Below, piece after piece: positions 26,253-35,013 of a DNA stretch of 54,877 bases. The first letter of the stretch is position 1. Each line of letters opens with the position of its first letter. Below the pieces are notes generated by a model. That model was not told the DNA's origin, ran no database searches, and saw only the letters and a program-made list of their open reading frames with translations. The position numbers and the translations under genes are program-made. Source of the stretch: JACVRW01 sp034664085 (GTDB taxonomy: Bacteria; Actinomycetota; Thermoleophilia; Solirubrobacterales; Thermoleophilaceae); assembly GCA_034664085.1 (NCBI GenBank), contig JAXDII010000065.1, positions 1-54,877 of the forward strand, read 5' to 3'.

Positions 26253-27455
26253 CTAGTGCAGCGTCCGCTCCACACCGCGGCGCTCCAGCGCGCGGGCGAT
26301 GATCAGCCGCTGGATCTCGCTGGTGCCTTCCCAGATCCGGTCCACGCGCAGCTCGCGGTAGAAGCGCTCGGCCACGTTGGTCCGCATGTAGCCGCGGCCG
26401 CCGAAGATCTGCAGGCAGCGGTCGGCGCAGCGGCAGGCCGCCTCGCTCACGAACAGCTTCGCCATCGAGGCCTTGGCGTGCACCACCTTGGGGTCGGCGC
26501 CGGCGTCCACCAGGCGCGCCACCTCGAGGGTGAGCAGGCGCCCGGCGGCGGCGTCCGCCGTGGAGTCGGCCAGCGGGAAGGACACGCCCTGGTAGTCGAT
26601 GATCCTGCTGCCGCCCTGCTCGCGCTCGATCGCCCACGCGGTGGTGTCCTCGATCAGCCGCCACATGGACCCGACGCCGCGGGCGGCGATGCCCAGCCGC
26701 TCCTCGGTGAACCACGAGCGCTGCAGGTCCTCGCCGCCGCCGAGCCCGCCGATCACGGCGTCATCGGCCACCTCGACGCCGGTGAAGCGGATCGTGGGGT
26801 GGCCGTGCGGGTAGGTGTGCATGAAGGGCGGATCGTCGATGACCTCGATGCCGTCGAGCTCGCGGTCGACCAGGAACAGCGTTGGCAGCTTCTGGCCGTC
26901 CACGAGCGCGTTGGCCATGACGATGTAGACCGCCGCGACGTCGCCGTAGGTGACGAACCACTTCTCGCCGTCGATGGCCCAGCCGGAGTCGGTCTTGTGC
27001 GCGGTGGTCTCGATGCGCGACGGGTCCGAGCCGGCCTCGGCCTCGGTCACCGCGTAGGCGTCGTGCAGCTCGCCGCGCAGCGCCGGCTTGAGGTAGCGCT
27101 CGATCTGATCAGGGGTGCCGCCGGCGAGCACGTTGTAGGCGCCGGGCATGTACCAGGAGAGCGCGTTGGTCGAGCGGCCGAGCTGCTCCTCGACGACGAA
27201 CCACTCGGTCTTGGTCCAGCCCTGGCCGCCGTGCTCGGGGGCGTGCAGCCCGCCGGACAGGCGCGCCTCGATCGCCTCGCGCCGGATGCGCTGCTTCAGC
27301 TCGTCGTCGATCCTGCCGCCGCTGCGCTCGGCCAGCTCCTCGTTCGGGATCAGCACGTCGTCCACGAAGCGTCGTGCCCGTTCGCGTAGGTCGAGCTGCT
27401 CGGGCGTGAAGTCGGCCGCGGTGGCCGGCGCGGGGGGCGGGGCGCTGATGGTCAT
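26253..27455 (-). CDS. Acyl-CoA dehydrogenase
   Basis: 400 residues, usual length. FAD-linked alpha,beta-desaturation of acyl-CoA thioesters. Seen: N-terminal helical domain, the central AYAVTEAEAGSDPSRIETTA (substrate/FAD loop), GEKWFVTYGDVAAVYIVMA, and a C-terminal helical domain with LQIFGGRGYMRTNVAERFYREL and the end motif WEGTSEIQRLIIARAL. ATG 27455 is preceded by AGGAGG at a spacing of seven and overlaps the small upstream ORF by ATGA. It is part of the leftward operon controlled by the 27773-27802 promoter. Confidence 0.92.
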   Translation of the reverse strand: MTISAPPPAPATAADFTPEQLDLRERARRFVDDVLIPNEELAERSGGRIDDELKQRIRREAIEARLSGGLHAPEHGGQGWTKTEWFVVEEQLGRSTNALSWYMPGAYNVLAGGTPDQIERYLKPALRGELHDAYAVTEAEAGSDPSRIETTAHKTDSGWAIDGEKWFVTYGDVAAVYIVMANALVDGQKLPTLFLVDRELDGIEVIDDPPFMHTYPHGHPTIRFTGVEVADDAVIGGLGGGEDLQRSWFTEERLGIAARGVGSMWRLIEDTTAWAIEREQGGSRIIDYQGVSFPLADSTADAAAGRLLTLEVARLVDAGADPKVVHAKASMAKLFVSEAACRCADRCLQIFGGRGYMRTNVAERFYRELRVDRIWEGTSEIQRLIIARALERRGVERTLH

Positions 27456-27766
27456 GCGAGGCCTCCTGGAAGTCCCAGTCTCAGGTTGTCGTGGTTGTCG
27501 ATGACGTCGAGCACGAGCGCGCGGGCCCGCGCGACCTCGCCCTCACCGGAGGCGGCCCGCGCGAGCGCGGCCGCGTCGGCTATGTACGCCGTCCACGCAC
27601 GCCTGCTGCCGCGCGTGACCAGCCGCTCCACCGTGCGCCGCTCCGCCTCGAGCGCATCGCCGCCCGGCGGCCCGCCCGCGCGCAGCGTGGCGATCGCCGC
27701 CGGCAGCTCGCGTTCGGGCTCGGGGGTGATGGAAAGCCATGCGTGGCGCCTTCGTGGGGGACCCAC
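27452..27766 (-). CDS. Small hypothetical protein, first gene of the acyl-CoA operon
   Basis: 104 residues from GTG 27766; no family recognised. Mostly helical, with an acidic/alanine-rich middle (ADAAALARAASGEGEVARARALV) and ending in VIDNHDNLRLGLPGG. It overlaps the acyl-CoA dehydrogenase gene by ATGA, which supports it being translated. The -10 box predicted at 27773-27778 would put the transcript start almost on the GTG, so it would be leaderless. Antisense to nothing; the divergent Rieske gene starts 45 bases away. Confidence 0.6.
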   Translation of the reverse strand: MGPPRRRHAWLSITPEPERELPAAIATLRAGGPPGGDALEAERRTVERLVTRGSRRAWTAYIADAAALARAASGEGEVARARALVLDVIDNHDNLRLGLPGGLA

Positions 27767-27772
27767 GGGGCC

Positions 27773-27802
27773 ATGGTATCATGCGACTGATCACAAAGTC
27801 AG
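27773..27802 (-). promoter_or_regulatory. Promoter/operator box 1 of the amine regulon
   Basis: Read leftward: -35 CTGACT (27797-27802), 18 bases, -10 TACCAT (27773-27778). The spacer holds a partial dyad GACT...AGTC (27786-27789 with 27797-27800). On the plus strand a TATCAT (27777-27782) could serve the divergent Rieske gene. 22 of 25 bases from 27777 to 27801 match the box at 38043-38067. Confidence 0.7.
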
Positions 27803-27810
27803 GATCCTTC

Positions 27811-28923
27811 ATGGCGACCGTCGAAAGCCTTCACGCAACCCCCGCGGCGCTTCCGGCCCGCCTCTATCGCGACCCCGAGGTCGCCGAGCTGGAGCAGCGC
27901 CGCATCTTCGAGCGCACCTGGCAGCTCGCAGCCCACGTCTCGAGCCTGCCGGGCCCGGGCAGGTACTTCACGGCGTCGGCCGGCAACCAGCCCGTGCTGC
28001 TGCTGCGCGACCAGGACGGCACGCTGCGCGCCTTCCGCAACGTCTGCCGCCACCGCGGCTCGCGCCTGCTGGCAGGGTCGGGCGACTGCGGCAAGGCGAT
28101 TCGCTGCCGCTACCACGGGTGGACCTACCGGCTCGACGGGGAGCTGATCGGAGTGCCGGAGGCCCGCGCCATCCCGGGGCTCGACAAGTCGCGGCTCGGC
28201 CTGTTCCCGGTGCGCGTGGAGGTGCTCGCCGGACTCGTGTTCGTCAACCTCGACCCGCACGCCCGCCCGCTCGCCGAGCAGGTCGCCGGGCTGCCCGAGC
28301 GCCTCGCTCCCTACGGCATCGAAGGACTCGTGCCGCACCGCCCGTACGACGGCGCGCAGCCGGCAAACTGGAAGATCGTGGCCGACAACTACCTCGAGGG
28401 CTACCACGTGCCGATCGCACACCCCGGGCTGATGCGGCTGCTCGACTACAAGCACTACGACGTCGAGCTGCACGACGGCTGGGTGTGGTTCGACGCCCCG
28501 CTGCGCGACAAGCCCTCGGGCAACCTGATGGAGCGCGCCTACCAGCGGCTCGTCACGCCGATGCCCGGGCTCGGGGACCAGGACCGGCGCGTATGGCGCT
28601 ACGTCTTCATCTACCCCAACACCGCGATCGACCTCTACCCGGACCAGGTCTGGGTCTGGAAGCTCGACTCGGACGGCCCGCTGCGGACGAAGGACACCGC
28701 GATGGTCTACCGCCACCCCGGCGCCTCCCCGCGCACGCGGGTCGCGCAGCTCTTCAACCGCAAGGTGAACGAGGTCGTCGGCCACGAGGACGTCGACCTC
28801 GTCGCGAACGTGCAGGCCGGCCTGGAGAGCCGCGGCTGGGAGCCGGGCCCGCTGTCCGGCCGCGAGGCCGCCGTGGGCTGGTTCGCCGACAAGGTGCGGG
28901 CCGACCTCGGCGCCGAGGCATGA
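27811..28923 (+). CDS. Rieske-type mononuclear iron oxygenase, alpha subunit
   Basis: 370 residues. An N-terminal Rieske [2Fe-2S] domain with ligands C79-x-H81 and C99-x2-H102 (in VCRHRG and CRYHGW) and a catalytic domain with the Fe2+ site DNYLEGYHVPIAH (D192, H199, H204). The family includes ring-hydroxylating dioxygenases and N-demethylating enzymes such as carnitine and glycine-betaine monooxygenases. With an amine importer and PurU beside it, an N-demethylating or amine-cleaving role is more likely than ring hydroxylation, as an inference. No reductase subunit is in the window. ATG 27811 is chosen because AGGA is six bases upstream and an earlier ATG lies inside the operator. Confidence 0.88.
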   Translation: MATVESLHATPAALPARLYRDPEVAELEQRRIFERTWQLAAHVSSLPGPGRYFTASAGNQPVLLLRDQDGTLRAFRNVCRHRGSRLLAGSGDCGKAIRCRYHGWTYRLDGELIGVPEARAIPGLDKSRLGLFPVRVEVLAGLVFVNLDPHARPLAEQVAGLPERLAPYGIEGLVPHRPYDGAQPANWKIVADNYLEGYHVPIAHPGLMRLLDYKHYDVELHDGWVWFDAPLRDKPSGNLMERAYQRLVTPMPGLGDQDRRVWRYVFIYPNTAIDLYPDQVWVWKLDSDGPLRTKDTAMVYRHPGASPRTRVAQLFNRKVNEVVGHEDVDLVANVQAGLESRGWEPGPLSGREAAVGWFADKVRADLGAEA

Positions 28924-29561
28924 CGGGCGGAGAGGCCGCCGAGGCAGCTGACACCGCCGCCGCGGAGAGCGGGGCCCGCGAGCGCATCCTGGCCGCCGCC
29001 GTGGAGCGCATCGCACGCGACGGCATCGACGAGGTCCGGATCGCTCGCATAGCGATGAACGCCGGCGTCTCGACGTCGCTTGTCCACTACCACTTCGAGA
29101 CGCGCGAGGCCCTGCTGGAGCAGGCGCTCGAGTACTCGTTCGAGCTGGCCGGCGACGTGCGCATCGGCGAGGAGGAGGGCGACGCTCCCGACCACACGAG
29201 GCGGCTGGCCGCGATGGTCGACCAGTGCCTGCCCTATCCGGGGCAGCTCGAGCGCGACTGGATCCTGTGGGTCGAGCTGTGGCTGCGTGCCGTGCGACAC
29301 CCGGAGCTGCGCCCGACGGCCGCGCGCCTCTACGCGCGCATGCACGCCTGGTTCGCCGAGGCGATCGAGGCCGGCGCGGAGGCCGGCGAGTTCGACCGCA
29401 CCGCCGACGCCGCGCGCACCGCCGACCGAGTGCTGGCGGTCTGCGACGGCTTCGGCGTGCGCGCCCTCCTGGGGGACCTGCCGATCGAGCGCGCGCGGGC
29501 GGAGGTCTGGGCGGTCGTCTCGCAAGAGCTCGGGGTTGACCCGGTGCCGCCGCCCGGCTAG
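28920..29561 (+). CDS. TetR-family transcriptional regulator
   Basis: 213 residues. Helix-turn-helix at about 35-60 (VRIARIAMNAGVSTSLVHYHFETREALL) preceded by RERILAAAVERIAR; the C-terminal ligand domain starts near residue 85. It is coupled by ATGA overlap to the Rieske gene, so it is likely the local regulator, and is a candidate to bind the shared dyad at 27773-27802 and 38039-38068. The effector could be the imported amine or a CoA ester. A second TetR gene follows 50 bases later. Confidence 0.85.
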   Translation: MTGGEAAEAADTAAAESGARERILAAAVERIARDGIDEVRIARIAMNAGVSTSLVHYHFETREALLEQALEYSFELAGDVRIGEEEGDAPDHTRRLAAMVDQCLPYPGQLERDWILWVELWLRAVRHPELRPTAARLYARMHAWFAEAIEAGAEAGEFDRTADAARTADRVLAVCDGFGVRALLGDLPIERARAEVWAVVSQELGVDPVPPPG

Positions 29562-29611
29562 GTTTTCTGAATAGCGGTTCAAGTTACTCGAGAGGTAGGG
29601 ACGACTGCCGC

Positions 29612-30232
29612 ATGAGCCCTCGTCCGCGGCTCGACCACATTCGCCGGCCAGCCATCCTGGCTGCCGCCGCCGAGGTGATCAGGGAGCGCGGCCTGGAGAA
29701 CACGCGCGTGGCCGACGTGGCCGAGCGCGCCGGGACGAGCGCGCCCGCGGTGCTCTACTGGTTCGCCTCCAAGGGCGAGCTGCTCACCGAGGCGCTCACC
29801 TCGGCGGAGGAGAACTTCTACGAGCAGCTCGAGGCGCGGCTGGCCGAGCTGGGCAGCGCGCGCGAGCGGCTCGTCGGCCTGGTCGAGTCCGCCTCGGGCT
29901 CGGGCGACTACGACGCCGCGCTCTGGATCGAGCTGTGGGCCAAGGCGCTGCAGGACGATGAGGTGGCGGCCATTCGCCAGCAGCTCGACACGCGCTGGCG
30001 CGAGACGATCGCCGGGATCGTGCGGGAAGGCCAGGAGACGGGGGAGTTCGGCCCCGCCGACCCGGACGAGCTGGCCCTGCTGCTGTCATCGCTGCTCGAC
30101 GGGCTGGCCGTGCAGATCGTGCTCGGCGACGACGCCGGCACGCCCGAGCGCGCCCGCGAGCTGTGCCTGCGGCTGGCCGGGCGCGAGCTCGGCTGCGACC
30201 TGTCGGTCCCGGCGGTGGAGGCCGCCACCTGA
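29612..30232 (+). CDS. TetR-family transcriptional regulator, BetI-like C-terminus
   Basis: 206 residues. HTH near residues 30-55 (TRVADVAERAGTSAPAVLYWFASKGELL). The C-terminal half (ALWIELWAKALQDDEVAAIRQQLDTRWRETIAGIVREG, read in parts) looks like the BetI-type ligand domain, whose founding member responds to choline. It overlaps potD by one base (TGATG), so it is the first gene of the importer operon or a link between the Rieske and importer genes. Either TetR could read the shared operator. Confidence 0.85.
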   Translation: MSPRPRLDHIRRPAILAAAAEVIRERGLENTRVADVAERAGTSAPAVLYWFASKGELLTEALTSAEENFYEQLEARLAELGSARERLVGLVESASGSGDYDAALWIELWAKALQDDEVAAIRQQLDTRWRETIAGIVREGQETGEFGPADPDELALLLSSLLDGLAVQIVLGDDAGTPERARELCLRLAGRELGCDLSVPAVEAAT

Positions 30233-31341
30233 TGACGGGGGTGAGCCGGCGCGACCTGCTGCGCGGCGGCGCCGGGCTCGCCCTGAGCGCCGGTCTGGCC
30301 GGCTGCCAGCTCAACTCCGGCATCCAGGGCTCGACAGCGGATACGCGCAAGAAGGTCGCCAAGCGCGTGGACGGCGACCTCGTCTACTTCAACTGGGCCG
30401 AGTACGTCGACCCCGAGCTGCTCAAGGGCTTCGAGAAGCGCTACGGCGTGAAGGTGCGCGAGTCCAACTTCGACTCGATGCCGGCGATGGCGGCCAAGCT
30501 GCGGGCCGGGATCTCCTACGACGTCATCTTCCCGAGCGCGGAGTTCGCGCAGCGGCTGATCAGGGGCAACCAGCTGCTGGTCATCGACCGCGACAACCTG
30601 CGCAACGTCGACACGGTCTACGACCACTTCACCGAGCCCTGGTACGACCGCGGCTCCGCGCACAGCACGCCCTACACGATGTACGCGACGGGCCTCGGCT
30701 ACCGCGCCGACAAGATCGGCGAGCTGACCGGGTCGTGGCGCGACCTCGTGAGTCCCGAGGCCGACGGCCGCACGTTCATGCTCGACGACTTCCAGGAGGG
30801 CATCGGCATGGCCAACCTCCTGAACGGCTACGACCTGAACACGGTCGACCCCGAGGAGCTCGATCGCTCGAAGGACCTGCTGATCGAGCTGAAGCCCGAG
30901 CTACGCGGCTTCTCGAGCGACACGATCACCAACATGGCGAGCGGCAACGCCTGGATCCAGCATCTCTGGAACGGCGACGTGGTGAACATCCGCTACCAGG
31001 TCGACAACCCCGAGGACTTCAAGTTCCAGAAGTGCCAGGAGGGCATCCCGGTCGGCAGCGACGTGTTCGCCATCCCGGTGAACGCCGAGCACCCCGGGAC
31101 GGCGCTGCTCTTCATCGAGTACATGCTCGAGCCCGAGAACGCGGCGCGCAACGTGGAGTGGATCGGCTACCCGATGCCCTATGAGGGCGGCGCCTCCGAG
31201 GCCTTTGCCGGCCTCGTCAAGGACGACCCCAGCATCGAGGTGACCGTGAGCGACCTCGACAACGGCGAGCAGTACGAGAACCTCGAGGGCGACGGCCGGC
31301 GGGCGTGGGACCGCACCTGGACAGAGGTAAAGGTCGCGTAG
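30232..31341 (+). CDS. potD: PotD-like polyamine-type ABC substrate-binding lipoprotein
   Basis: 369 residues, family of spermidine/putrescine-binding proteins. N-terminal twin arginine SRRDLLRGG and a lipobox ending LAGC (Cys25) point to Tat export and lipid anchoring at the outer face of the membrane. The body starts LVYFNWAEYVDPELLKGFEKRYGVKV (PotD fold lobe 1) with hinge YTMYATGLGYRADKI. The ATG at 30232 is preferred to an upstream in-frame one because it starts the signal sequence and overlaps the TetR stop. Exact ligand unknown; polyamine-type binders also take other amines. Confidence 0.9.
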   Translation: MTGVSRRDLLRGGAGLALSAGLAGCQLNSGIQGSTADTRKKVAKRVDGDLVYFNWAEYVDPELLKGFEKRYGVKVRESNFDSMPAMAAKLRAGISYDVIFPSAEFAQRLIRGNQLLVIDRDNLRNVDTVYDHFTEPWYDRGSAHSTPYTMYATGLGYRADKIGELTGSWRDLVSPEADGRTFMLDDFQEGIGMANLLNGYDLNTVDPEELDRSKDLLIELKPELRGFSSDTITNMASGNAWIQHLWNGDVVNIRYQVDNPEDFKFQKCQEGIPVGSDVFAIPVNAEHPGTALLFIEYMLEPENAARNVEWIGYPMPYEGGASEAFAGLVKDDPSIEVTVSDLDNGEQYENLEGDGRRAWDRTWTEVKVA

Positions 31342-31348
31342 GGGCGGG

Positions 31349-32182
31349 ATGAGCGAGCAACGCTTCGCCGCCGGCTTCCTGTTCCCTGGCGCGCTCTGGC
31401 TGCTGCTCTTCTTCCTCGTGCCGCTCGGGATCCTGCTGGCGATCTCGTTCGGCACCACCGACGACCTCGGCAACTCGCTCTACGGCTGGCACCCGGAGAA
31501 CTACGAGCAGGCCTTCGACCCGCTGTTCGTGCCGGTGCTGCTGCGCTCCGTGGGGTTCGCGCTCGCCACCGTTGGGCTCTGCCTGGCGATCGGCTACCCG
31601 GTGGCCTACTACATCGCCCGCTTCGGCGGCCGCCGCAAGAACGTGCTGATCGCGCTGGTGGTGCTGCCGTTCTTCGTGAACTACCTGGTGCGCACGTACG
31701 CCTGGGTCGCGATCCTCGGCGACGAGGGCATCCTCAACGGCGCGCTCAACACCGAGGTCCGCTTCCTCAACACGCCGTGGGCCGTGATCGGCGGCCTCGT
31801 CTACGGCTACCTGGCGTTCATGGTGCTGCCGATCTACGCGGCGCTCGACCGCATGGACCCCGCCCTGGTCGAGGCCGGCAAGGACCTGTACGGCTCACGC
31901 TGGCACACCTTCCGCCACGTCACCTTCCCGCACACCTTCCAGGGCGTGCTGGCCGGCGCGGTGCTCGTCTTCCTGCCGGCGGTGGGCGACTTCGTGAGCG
32001 CCCAGCTGCTCGGCGGCCCCGACGAGTACATGGTCGGCAACCTGATCCAGCAGCAGTTCTTCGCCGCCGAGAACTGGCCCTTCGGCGCCGCGCTGACCAC
32101 CGTGATGATGGGCTTCCTGATGGTCTTCATGGTGCTCTACCTGTGCTCGTCGGCACGCGCGGCGCGGGAGGCGACGGCGTGA
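31349..32182 (+). CDS. potB: PotB-type ABC permease
   Basis: 277 residues, about six transmembrane helices, binding-protein-dependent permease fold. The EAA loop that docks the ATPase is visible at LVEAGKDLYGSRWHTFRHVTFP. The typical PotB N-terminus LWLLLFFLVPLGILLAISFGT is present. It starts seven bases after potD and overlaps potC by GTGA, so the importer genes are translated as a unit. Pairs with PotC to form the heterodimeric channel. Confidence 0.92.
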   Translation: MSEQRFAAGFLFPGALWLLLFFLVPLGILLAISFGTTDDLGNSLYGWHPENYEQAFDPLFVPVLLRSVGFALATVGLCLAIGYPVAYYIARFGGRRKNVLIALVVLPFFVNYLVRTYAWVAILGDEGILNGALNTEVRFLNTPWAVIGGLVYGYLAFMVLPIYAALDRMDPALVEAGKDLYGSRWHTFRHVTFPHTFQGVLAGAVLVFLPAVGDFVSAQLLGGPDEYMVGNLIQQQFFAAENWPFGAALTTVMMGFLMVFMVLYLCSSARAAREATA

Positions 32183-33063
32183 GCACGGTGGCGGAGCGGC
32201 CGGTCGCCGCCACGCCCGAGCGCGCGCGCACGAGGCCGCCGAAGGACTTCGACAGGCCGCGCTTCCTGCGCCTCTTCACCTGGATCTTCTACCTCTTCAT
32301 GTTCGCGCCGATCGCGCTCGTGGTGCTGTTCTCGTTCAACTCCAGCCGCTCGCTCCAGAACTTCGACGGCTTCAGCCTGCGCTGGTACGAGCGCTTCTTC
32401 GAGAGCGAGTCGCTGCGCAGCTCGCTGATGGCGAGCGTGGAGATCGCGCTGGTGACGATGGTCGTGGCCACCACGCTCGGCACGCTGCTCGCCTACGGCC
32501 TGGTGCGGGCGCGCACCCGCTGGAGCGGGGGAGCGAACGTGCTGATGCTGATCCCGCTGGTGACGCCCGAGATCGTGGCCGGGGTGTCCGCGCTGCTGCT
32601 GTTCACGCAGATCGGGCTCAACCTGTCCCTCACCACGATCATCCTCGGCCACATCACGTTCTCGATCTCGTACGTGACGGTCGTGGTGCGCGGGCGGCTG
32701 GCGTCGCTCGGCCCGGAGGTGGAGAACGCGGCGCTCGACCTCGGAGCGACGCGCTGGCAGACCTTCAGGCTGGTCACGCTGCCCGAGCTGTGGCCCGCGA
32801 TCCTGGCCGCGGGGCTGCTCGTGTTCGCGCTCAGCTTCGACGACTTCGTGATGTCGTTCTTCACCACCGGCGAGTCGCCCCAGCCGCTCCCGGTGCGCAT
32901 CTGGTCTGCGATCCGCTTCGGCGTGACGCCCACGATCAACGCGATCGGCTCGTTCATGCTCGCGGTCTCCCTCCTCGCGATCGGGCTGGCGCTGCTGCTG
33001 CCGCGCCTGCTCGGCCGCAAGGAGAGCGGGCTGGGCGTGCTGATCGGAAGGGAGGGAGCATGA
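32179..33063 (+). CDS. potC: PotC-type ABC permease
   Basis: 294 residues from GTG 32179, overlapping potB by GTGA. About six transmembrane helices; EAA loop at VENAALDLGATRWQTFRLVTLPEL; conserved start LVVLFSFNSSRSLQNFDGFSL. A charged, Pro-rich N-terminal arm of about 35 residues precedes the first helix, longer than in most PotC. It overlaps potA by ATGA. Confidence 0.92.
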   Translation: MSTVAERPVAATPERARTRPPKDFDRPRFLRLFTWIFYLFMFAPIALVVLFSFNSSRSLQNFDGFSLRWYERFFESESLRSSLMASVEIALVTMVVATTLGTLLAYGLVRARTRWSGGANVLMLIPLVTPEIVAGVSALLLFTQIGLNLSLTTIILGHITFSISYVTVVVRGRLASLGPEVENAALDLGATRWQTFRLVTLPELWPAILAAGLLVFALSFDDFVMSFFTTGESPQPLPVRIWSAIRFGVTPTINAIGSFMLAVSLLAIGLALLLPRLLGRKESGLGVLIGREGA

Positions 33064-34127
33064 GCGCTTCGGCGATTCGATTCGAAGGCGTCAGCAAGCG
33101 CTTCGGCGACGCGACGGCGGTGCGGGAGCTGACCCTCGACATCCGGGGCGGCGAGTTCTTCTCGCTGCTCGGGCCGTCGGGCTGCGGCAAGACGACGACG
33201 CTGCGCATGGTCGCCGGCTTCGAGCAGCCGAGCCAGGGGCGCATCCTGCTCGAGGGCGAGCCGGTGGAGGCCGTGCCGCCCTACCGGCGCAACGTGAACA
33301 CGGTCTTCCAGAGCTATGCGCTGTTCGAGCACCTCAACGTGGAGCGCAACGTGGCGTTCGGGCTCGAGCGGCGCAAGGTCGCCAAGGACGAGATCCGCCG
33401 GCGTGTGGCGGAGGCGCTGGAGCTGGTGCAGCTGAGCGAGCGCAGCGCGACCAAGCCGCGCGAGCTGTCGGGCGGCCAGAAGCAGCGCGTCGCGCTGGCG
33501 CGGGCGCTGGTCAACCGCCCGGCGGTGCTGCTGCTCGACGAGCCGCTCGGCGCGCTCGACCTGAAGCTGCGCAAGCAGATGCAGGTGGAGCTGAAGGGCA
33601 TCCAGCGCGAGGTCGGCATCACCTTCCTGTACGTCACGCACGACCAGGAGGAGGCGCTGGCGATGTCCGACCGGATCGCCGTCATGGAGGGCGGCGAGGT
33701 CAAGCAGTGCGGCTCGCCGGAGGACATCTACGAGCACCCGTCGGGACCGTTCGTGGCCGGCTTCATCGGGGTCTCCAACCTGCTGCCGGGGCTGGCGGAG
33801 AACGGCGGCGTGCGGCTGTCCTCGGGCGCGCTGTGCCAGGCGGACGTGCCGGCCGACTGCCCGCAGGGAGCGCAGGTCCACCTCTCGGTGCGGCCCGAGA
33901 AGCTCTGGATCGACGGGCTCGAGGACGGGATGGTGTCGGTGGAGGGCACGATCGTCGAGCGCGTCTACGTGGGCACGACCACGCAGGTGATCGTGGAGCT
34001 GGGGCCGGGCGAGCGCGTGGTGGCGCTGGAGCAGAACACCGCCCGGGCCCGCGCCGACGACCGCTGGGAGATCGGCGACCGCGTGCGGGTGGGGTGGCAC
34101 CCTGAGCACTCCCTGGTGCTGCGCTAA
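33060..34127 (+). CDS. potA: PotA-type ABC transporter ATPase
   Basis: 355 residues. Walker A GPSGCGKTTT, Q-loop (VFQSYALFEHLNV), signature LSGGQKQRVALARAL, Walker B LLLDEPLGALD and the His switch VTHDQEEAL are all intact. The C-terminal TOBE/OB domain (from about 240; VRPEKLWID) is the regulatory domain of the CUT1/MOI class. It is coupled by ATGA overlap to potC with GGGAGG in its upstream context. Powers import of the PotD ligand. Confidence 0.94.
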   Translation: MSASAIRFEGVSKRFGDATAVRELTLDIRGGEFFSLLGPSGCGKTTTLRMVAGFEQPSQGRILLEGEPVEAVPPYRRNVNTVFQSYALFEHLNVERNVAFGLERRKVAKDEIRRRVAEALELVQLSERSATKPRELSGGQKQRVALARALVNRPAVLLLDEPLGALDLKLRKQMQVELKGIQREVGITFLYVTHDQEEALAMSDRIAVMEGGEVKQCGSPEDIYEHPSGPFVAGFIGVSNLLPGLAENGGVRLSSGALCQADVPADCPQGAQVHLSVRPEKLWIDGLEDGMVSVEGTIVERVYVGTTTQVIVELGPGERVVALEQNTARARADDRWEIGDRVRVGWHPEHSLVLR

Positions 34128-34212
34128 GGCATAGTGCCGGGCCATCGAAGCCGCGATCGCCGACACATCAATCACACGCCTGCTCGTCTCCTGCCGCGAC
34201 CGGCCGGGGATC

Positions 34213-35010
34213 GTGAGCGCCGTCGCCGGGTTCCTCTCCGAGGCCGGGGCGAACATCGTGCGCTCCGACCAGTACACGACCGACGCGGTCGACGGAGCGT
34301 TCTTCCTGCGGATGGAGTTCACCCTGCCGCCGCACGCCCGCGCCGGCCTGCCCGAGGGATTCGCCCGCGAGGTCGGCGAGCGCTTCGGCATGACGTGGCG
34401 CCTGTGGGACGCGCACCGGCCCAAGCGGGTCGCGATCCTCGTGTCCCGCTCCGAGCACTGCCTGCTCGACCTGCTGTGGCGCTGGCGGAGCGGCGAGCTG
34501 AAGGCCGACGTGCAGCTCGTGGCGTCCAACCATCCGGACGCGCGGTCCGACGTCGAGGGCTTCGGTCTTCCGTACCACCACGTGCCGGTCGACCCCAAGA
34601 ACAAGGCGGAGGCCGAGCGGCAGCTGCTCGAGCTGCTCGCCGGTCGCTTCGACCTCGTGGTGCTCGCCCGCTACATGCAGATCCTGTCCGGCGACTTCCT
34701 CGAGGCCGTCGGCTGCCCGGTGATCAACATCCACCACTCCTTCCTGCCCGCCTTCGCGGGGCCCGGTCCCTACGAGCGGGCGAAGGAGCGCGGCGTGAAG
34801 CTGATCGGCGCTACGGCGCACTACGTCACCGAGGAGCTCGACGCCGGTCCGATCATCGAGCAGGACGTCATCCGCGTGTCTCACCGCGACGACGCCCAGA
34901 CGCTCACGCGGCTCGGCGCCGACATCGAGCGGACGGTGCTGTCGCGCGCGGTGCAGTGGCAGTGCGAGGACCGCGTGCTCGTGCACGGCGGCACCACGGT
35001 CGTCTTCTGA
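34213..35010 (+). CDS. purU: Formyltetrahydrofolate deformylase; true start probably upstream, codon non-standard or frameshifted
   Basis: 265 residues from the first GTG; hydrolyses 10-formyl-THF to formate and THF. A C-terminal formyltransferase-like domain with INIHHSFLPAFAGPGPYE and the catalytic Asp in TEELDAGPIIEQD follows an N-terminal ACT domain. The conserved first ACT strand (TRLLVSCRDRPGI) lies upstream of GTG 34213 in the same frame, as far as the in-frame stop at 34132. No ATG, GTG or TTG occurs there. A GTG at 34134 would be in frame if one G of GGG (34139-34141) were absent. In glycine-betaine and sarcosine operons PurU recycles THF after N-demethylation, which suits this neighbourhood. 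Confidence 0.85.
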   Translation: MSAVAGFLSEAGANIVRSDQYTTDAVDGAFFLRMEFTLPPHARAGLPEGFAREVGERFGMTWRLWDAHRPKRVAILVSRSEHCLLDLLWRWRSGELKADVQLVASNHPDARSDVEGFGLPYHHVPVDPKNKAEAERQLLELLAGRFDLVVLARYMQILSGDFLEAVGCPVINIHHSFLPAFAGPGPYERAKERGVKLIGATAHYVTEELDAGPIIEQDVIRVSHRDDAQTLTRLGADIERTVLSRAVQWQCEDRVLVHGGTTVVF

Positions 35011-35013
35011 GCG

